Shown here: piece by piece, positions 7,105-10,762 of the stretch | How the letters are laid out: each line of letters opens with the position of its first letter | Numbering within the stretch: the stretch's first letter is position 1 | Origin: JBCFBK01 sp039679975 | Lineage (GTDB): Bacteria > Bacteroidota > Bacteroidia > Bacteroidales > Prolixibacteraceae | Length of the DNA stretch: 10,762 bases | Assembly (NCBI GenBank): GCA_039679975.1 | Contig: JBDKTZ010000333.1 | Coordinates: 1-10,762 of the forward strand | Reading direction: 5' to 3' | Made by a program: the position numbers and the translations under genes | The notes under the pieces: model-generated | Database searches by the model: none | Told to the model about the DNA's origin: nothing | What the model saw: the letters and a program-made list of their open reading frames with translations, nothing else

Positions 7105-9072
7105 TTATTTCAGCATGTTCTGTCCGCCGGTGACCGGTACGGCCTGACCGGTTTCATATTCCTGTTCGATCACGTAAAAAATTGCCCGCATCACATCTAG
7201 CGGCGTACACCCCCGGCCTGCCGGCACCTGCGCCTCATAGAACTTTTTTACATCGTCGGCTGTCTTTGCGCCCGGCACTTTCCCGGCCTTCAGATACTGA
7301 ACAAACAATCCCCGTTCCGGGTCGGCCCACAGCGGTCCGTCATAGAAATTTCCCGGACAAATCGAATTCACTTTGATCCGATACGGCATCAGCTCCAGGG
7401 CAAATGATTCGGTTAGTCCAATTCCTCCGAATTTCCCGCCTGCATAGGCAAAGTTTTTATTGCTTCCCTTCAGTCCCGATTTTGAATTGATCTGGATGAT
7501 ATCCATAAAATGATCGGGCTTGTACCGGTGCTGCAATTTCATCACGGCCGATGCATACTTGGCGCAAAGGAAATAGGCTTCATAGTTTACCAACGTCATC
7601 AGACGGAACGTTTCAGGTGTCATCTCGTCCAGACCGCCTGCCCGGAGTATTCCGGCATTGCTGATAAACACATCCAGACCGCCAAACTGAACAACGGTTT
7701 CGTAAACCAGGTTTTCAACCGAATCGGCTTTTGAAACATCTGCTTTGATAAACAACGCTTTGTTCTTCCGGTTCACCTGATTCAGAATACCGGCAAACTC
7801 CCTGCCTTTTTCTTCATTCAGATCGGCAATGACCACGTTAGCTCCGTGTTCCATTAACTGCTCCACGATCCCCGCGCCAAATCCCTGGGCTCCACCGGTT
7901 ACAATGACGACTTTCCGGTCTACACGTCCGGCAGTTCCTCCAAGCGAAATCTTTGAACGATATTGCTCCACTTCCCAGTTTTCAATGAATTCGACTTGAC
8001 GCCGGGTCATGGGATGCTGACCTCCAAAAGCAGCGGCAAACCGGGCTATCCGGCAGGAGTCAGTAACCACATCCTGCAAAATCTCAGTTCCCTGCGCATG
8101 ATCAGCAATCAACAGGACACCCAGCCCTAAAGCAAAGATCACTTTGGGCAACTTTCCCTTTTCTGTCTGATAGCTTTCAACCTTTTGCTCCAAATCTTCC
8201 AAAAACCTGTCTGTATCACCATTAAATCCGGCATAAATGAACGAAGAATTGGCATACACGATTCCGTCGGGTGTAAAAGGCGCAGAAATGGCTTCGTAAT
8301 TTTCGGGCTTCAGATAAAAATCCGTCAGTGAGTTGTTTATCAGGTTCACCGTTTTCAATTCCCCTGCAGAAACCATCATCCTGACAGCCGGGACAATGCG
8401 CGCGGCTTCATGGCTAACCGGCAAGCAATCAATAACAGGCTCCTGCCCGTATACCTCATCCAATTTCGCATTCATACTGTCATAAATCTCCCTTATCCCG
8501 CCAACAGTATCAGCGCCGACAAAAACACCATGATTCTGCAGGAAAATGACAGCGGGTTCTTTTCCTTTCTTTTGCCGGTAGTTCAGGATTTCCTTTTCCA
8601 CTGCCTTAAACAGGATATATCCCGGATCTTCATAGCCAATGTAAAGCACCTCATCACCAAACAAAGCAGCCGTTTTTTCTGCCGCCTGGTTGCTGCACAT
8701 CAGTCCGTTCACTTTAGTGGAATGGGTGTGCACCACGAAAGCAAAGCCGATCAGGTTATGCAGGGATGTTTCGACCGAAGGACGTTGTCCCTTTTCCGGT
8801 TCCACCCGGCTCTTCATCAGATCGTTCTTGATTTCCTCCTCTCGAAGGAGGGCATCGTTCGAATACGTTTTCGTGTTGATCTGATTCAGCAATGACCGAT
8901 CTAGTTTGGCAAAACCTTGCTCTCCGATGGTGGCGAGACTGAATCCGCTCGCCTTAATCCAGAGGTCTTGATCGTTCTTAAATGAAGTGTTGCCACCCCC
9001 GGCAATCACATAATCTTTTTGCTTTCCGTAAAATTGTGAAATTTCAATTAAATCTGCTATTTGTGTGTTCAT
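7105..9072 (-). CDS. Bifunctional class II aldolase / short-chain dehydrogenase (sorbitol-6-phosphate dehydrogenase-like)
   Basis: A two-domain fusion of 655 residues. The N-terminal part (about 1-370) is a RhaD/FucA-type class II aldolase: phosphate-binding GGGNTS at 25-30 and ASG at 41-43, PSVETSLH at 98-105, and zinc ligands H115 and H117 (VVHTHSTK) plus H181 (LQNHGVFV). Such aldolases split ketose 1-phosphates into DHAP and an aldehyde. The C-terminal part (about 385-655) is an SDR: TGGAQGFG at 392-399, NAG at 472-474, S530 in QINSKSG, Y543 and K547. Its motifs QINSKSGLKGS, KFGGIGLTES, RGC and VTGGQNM closely resemble E. coli SrlD (sorbitol-6-phosphate 2-dehydrogenase) rather than lactaldehyde enzymes. 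The start codon at 9072 directly abuts a 14-bp tandem repeat. The SorE-like gene follows after 56 bases and could supply hexitol 6-phosphate to the SDR domain. Annotation pipelines may call it a rhamnulose-1-phosphate aldolase fusion. Confidence 0.82.
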   Translation of the reverse strand: MNTQIADLIEISQFYGKQKDYVIAGGGNTSFKNDQDLWIKASGFSLATIGEQGFAKLDRSLLNQINTKTYSNDALLREEEIKNDLMKSRVEPEKGQRPSVETSLHNLIGFAFVVHTHSTKVNGLMCSNQAAEKTAALFGDEVLYIGYEDPGYILFKAVEKEILNYRQKKGKEPAVIFLQNHGVFVGADTVGGIREIYDSMNAKLDEVYGQEPVIDCLPVSHEAARIVPAVRMMVSAGELKTVNLINNSLTDFYLKPENYEAISAPFTPDGIVYANSSFIYAGFNGDTDRFLEDLEQKVESYQTEKGKLPKVIFALGLGVLLIADHAQGTEILQDVVTDSCRIARFAAAFGGQHPMTRRQVEFIENWEVEQYRSKISLGGTAGRVDRKVVIVTGGAQGFGAGIVEQLMEHGANVVIADLNEEKGREFAGILNQVNRKNKALFIKADVSKADSVENLVYETVVQFGGLDVFISNAGILRAGGLDEMTPETFRLMTLVNYEAYFLCAKYASAVMKLQHRYKPDHFMDIIQINSKSGLKGSNKNFAYAGGKFGGIGLTESFALELMPYRIKVNSICPGNFYDGPLWADPERGLFVQYLKAGKVPGAKTADDVKKFYEAQVPAGRGCTPLDVMRAIFYVIEQEYETGQAVPVTGGQNMLK

Positions 9073-9125
9073 TTTAGTCGTAAGTATTTAGTCGTAAGTA
9101 TTTAGTCGTAAGTCGTAAGACTAAA
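9073..9125 (-). repeat. 14-bp tandem repeat and hairpin in the aldolase-SDR leader
   Basis: TTTAGTCGTAAGTA occurs in full at 9073-9086 and 9087-9100, then TTTAGTCGTAAG at 9101-9112 and an extra TCGTAAG at 9113-9119. The end GACTAAA (9119-9125) is complementary to TTTAGTC (9101-9107), giving a 7-bp stem with an 11-base loop. The array touches the start codon, so it forms the 5' leader of the gene's mRNA. Possible roles are regulator or RNA-binding sites, or a repeat that changes copy number by slippage. Confidence 0.7.
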
Positions 9126-9141
9126 AAATTATAAAACTGCA

Positions 9142-9156
9142 TGTGTGTGTGTGTGT
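9142..9156 (-). repeat. (TG)7 dinucleotide tract upstream of aldolase-SDR
   Basis: Fifteen bases of uninterrupted TG/CA alternation lie about 70 bases before the start codon. On the minus strand a weak -7-like TAATTTTT (complement of 9124-9131) lies downstream of the tract and a weak -33-like TTTA (complement of 9157-9160) lies upstream, with 25 bases between them. The tract would then fall inside a promoter spacer, but both boxes are poor matches. Confidence 0.6.
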
Positions 9157-9201
9157 TAAATGATTCAGATGGCTATTGGCGGCTGGCTGCTATGCTCACC
9201 G

Positions 9202-10431
9202 CTAAGAGCCAAACGCTTTTATCACGGCGTTCCCCAGGCCGATAAACTCATCCCGCCGGCTTATTTTTGCCCGGCCTTCACCATCCAGGTATCCTTCTTC
9301 GCCTTTGGCTGTCAGATACTGATGTGCCGCAATCACACAGGCACCCTCATAGCCGATTTTTTGCATAGCTGAACTTATTTCCTTTCCATCGCCGCCCAGT
9401 ACCGTAACCGGATCGAGCTGCGGGGTATTGTGCTCGGTACCGAAGGTGATCACAAAACCTTTTCCGTTAAAAAAATTGACAAACTCTTCAAGTATCTCCG
9501 GCTTGTTCCGCCCGGGAATCAGCTCAAGCGACCAAACGTTCTTGTTGATCAGGTTCCGGTACAGGCTTTCATAATCGCCCTCGTAATCGGTGAATTCACC
9601 TTTGGGATTATCGAGCAGCACGGGGTAACAGGGAATTCCACCGGCATGAATAATGAGGCTGATCACCTGTTCGAGGCTCAGAAAAGCCTTGTCATCTTCC
9701 GCGACAAATGCACGGCCACCCGACTTCAACAGGTTTCCGCGAATTTCATTTTCCAGGCCGGCAAAGTCGGTCAATGCTGAACGTACGGCCTTCCCGGAAA
9801 ACAGCTTTTCGAAAACTTCTTCCTGTATCGCTGCAGATGAATAGTTTTCCTGAACAGCAATGCGCAAGGCCTTGGCTAAGTGCCTTTCGCGAACCAGGTT
9901 TTTGGCATAGTCCGCTTTTATTTCTCTGAACGACAAACGGAAATCCATTCCCAACTCTTCCAGAAATGCATTCAGTTTTTCTGTCATCTCAGCGGTCTGC
10001 CGGTTACTTTCCTCCTGTATGCCGCTAATTCGGGCTGCCTGGGCAGTTCCCAAAGACACGGGAAATTTCAGGCCTTTCCCGCTAAAATAGGTTCGCCCGG
10101 GGTTATTGGGATCATTAACCCGGATACGTTTTGCCTGCAGATCTTTTTGCAGCGACATGAATTCGATATTATAAAGCGGAAAAATCCGGTATTCTCCGGC
10201 AAGTCTACTGAATTCGGCATAGCCGTCGGTCGTATAAAAATCATTGATCCCCAGCACCCTTACATTTTCTTTGCGGGCCATCTTAAAAACCTGTTCGATT
10301 TCAGTAAAGGCACTGAACGAAAAAGGTGTATGAAAGTGGCCGTTCACTTTCAGGATTTGCCGGTCGGCCTTTTCTGCCTGCTGCTTCATTTGCTCAGGCC
10401 CCTGATATTTTTCAAAAACCGATTGTTCCAT
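9202..10431 (-). CDS. PHP-domain protein with atypical metal site, function unknown
   Basis: A 409-residue protein whose motifs follow the PHP (polymerase and histidinol phosphatase) order: HFHT with H32 and H34, GINDF at 61-65, NIEF with E90, RERHLAKAL with H184, IIHAGG with H262, and GTEHNTP at 331-337. PHP proteins are metal-dependent phosphoesterases. Several usual ligands differ: the Asp of HxHTxxSD is F39, the His of the DH motif is F65, and the final D-x-H is E333-H-N335. The protein may use a smaller metal set, act on an unusual substrate, or not be a phosphoesterase. The helical region at about 140-260 separates the halves of the domain. No signal peptide is seen. It lies 129 bases before the aldolase-SDR gene on the same strand and is probably part of the sugar-phosphate cluster, perhaps removing phosphate from an intermediate. 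Confidence 0.65.
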   Translation of the reverse strand: MEQSVFEKYQGPEQMKQQAEKADRQILKVNGHFHTPFSFSAFTEIEQVFKMARKENVRVLGINDFYTTDGYAEFSRLAGEYRIFPLYNIEFMSLQKDLQAKRIRVNDPNNPGRTYFSGKGLKFPVSLGTAQAARISGIQEESNRQTAEMTEKLNAFLEELGMDFRLSFREIKADYAKNLVRERHLAKALRIAVQENYSSAAIQEEVFEKLFSGKAVRSALTDFAGLENEIRGNLLKSGGRAFVAEDDKAFLSLEQVISLIIHAGGIPCYPVLLDNPKGEFTDYEGDYESLYRNLINKNVWSLELIPGRNKPEILEEFVNFFNGKGFVITFGTEHNTPQLDPVTVLGGDGKEISSAMQKIGYEGACVIAAHQYLTAKGEEGYLDGEGRAKISRRDEFIGLGNAVIKAFGS

Positions 10432-10530
10432 AACTATTTACTTCTTTTGTAATAATACCCCAAAAAAAGCAAATAGTTTCCTGAAAACCATCCTTTGGTA
10501 TCCTGTGTGGCTTTCGGTTTGAGTTTGCCT

Positions 10531-10612
10531 GTCCGGCAAGTCCGGCCAGAAACAATGATTCAGACTGCAAGTCCTCGCGGAACAAGGCCCTGCTTCGAGG
10601 GGCCGATCATTG
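10531..10612. repeat. REP-like palindromic stretch upstream of the PHP gene
   Basis: This GC-rich part of the 250-base spacer 10432-10681 holds nested short inverted repeats. CAATGAT at 10553-10559 pairs with ATCATTG at 10606-10612, and inside it CCTCG at 10573-10577 pairs with CGAGG at 10596-10600. GACTGCAAGTC is a small palindrome with a GCA loop, and the octamer GCAAGTCC occurs twice (10536-10543 and 10567-10574). It could be a REP-type element or a folded leader RNA of the PHP transcript. The rest of the spacer shows no convincing promoter or gene. Confidence 0.35.
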
Positions 10613-10681
10613 CGGGTGCGCAAAGGCCGTATTACATAAAGAGGCAAACAGTTCAGACGGAGCTAAAAATACCTTGAAAGT

Positions 10682-10762
10682 TTAATTGCTATCCCGGCAA
10701 TACGTGCTGATCGCGCTGAGGTGAGCGGCCTTATCCTTTTCAGAAAGGACGCTCCCCTTAAT
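10682..10762 (-). CDS. Possible C-terminus of an upstream gene, truncated by the window edge
   Basis: On the minus strand a frame is open from the right window edge to a TAA at 10682-10684, coding for 26 residues ending in ISTYCRDSN. The residue composition is protein-like and the orientation matches the sugar cluster, but the piece is too short to recognise any family, and chance openness over 26 codons is quite possible. If real it would be the gene preceding the PHP gene, 250 bases away. Confidence 0.28.
   Translation of the reverse strand: MKGSVLSEKDKAAHLSAISTYCRDSN

Noticed and set aside
9073..9125. CRISPR-like array
   Set aside because: The repeats are 14 bases, directly adjacent and without spacers, and no cas gene is present.
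9202..10431. PHP protein as histidinol phosphatase or DNA polymerase III fragment
   Set aside because: No histidine-biosynthesis or polymerase context, metal ligands differ from HisK, and no polymerase domains are present.
10432..10681. Plus- and minus-strand frames of 60-69 codons upstream of the PHP gene
   Set aside because: They overlap each other across palindromic spacer sequence and show no recognisable domain.

Overview
The window looks like chromosome from a Bacteroidota bacterium, probably a Bacteroidales/Marinilabiliales-type anaerobe. The evidence is sigma-A-like promoters of the TAnnTTTG class (one clean case ahead of the SIS-domain gene), no obvious Shine-Dalgarno sequences, an MltD-like LysM protein of Bacteroidota style, and moderate GC content with AT-rich spacers. 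No rRNA, tRNA, CRISPR array, transposase or phage gene was seen.

Left part (1-4905), mostly housekeeping. The 3' end of an MltD-like lytic transglycosylase with two LysM domains is followed on the same strand by a YkgJ-type cysteine-cluster protein. Convergent to these, on the minus strand, is sucC-sucD (both subunits of succinyl-CoA synthetase). Divergent from sucC is a plus-strand pair: a SIS-only arabinose-5-phosphate isomerase (KdsD/GutQ type, no CBS domains) and an isochorismatase-fold cysteine hydrolase nine bases after it.

Right part (4993-10762), a minus-strand sugar-phosphate cluster. In transcription order it holds an unidentified partial C-terminus at the window edge, a PHP-domain protein with a non-standard metal site, a fusion of a class II (RhaD/FucA-like) aldolase to a sorbitol-6-phosphate-dehydrogenase-like SDR, a SorE-like (L-sorbose-1-phosphate reductase) zinc dehydrogenase, and a small Schiff-base aldolase with the active-site residues of fructose-6-phosphate aldolase rather than transaldolase. 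Together the last three could move ketose 1-phosphates through a hexitol 6-phosphate to fructose 6-phosphate and then to triose units. This is the Klebsiella sorbose route (SorE then SorD) with no PTS visible, an extra aldolase fused to the SorD-like step, and a PHP protein of unknown role. That reading is inference; the sugar, kinase, transporter and regulator are not in the window.

Spacers. The spacers around fsa, the aldolase-SDR leader and the region upstream of the PHP gene carry short repeats or inverted repeats: a perfect 16-bp inverted repeat after fsa, purine-rich 21-22-nt spaced repeats on both sides of fsa, a 14-bp tandem array with a hairpin directly against the aldolase-SDR start codon, a (TG)7 tract just upstream of it, and a REP-like palindromic stretch before the PHP gene.
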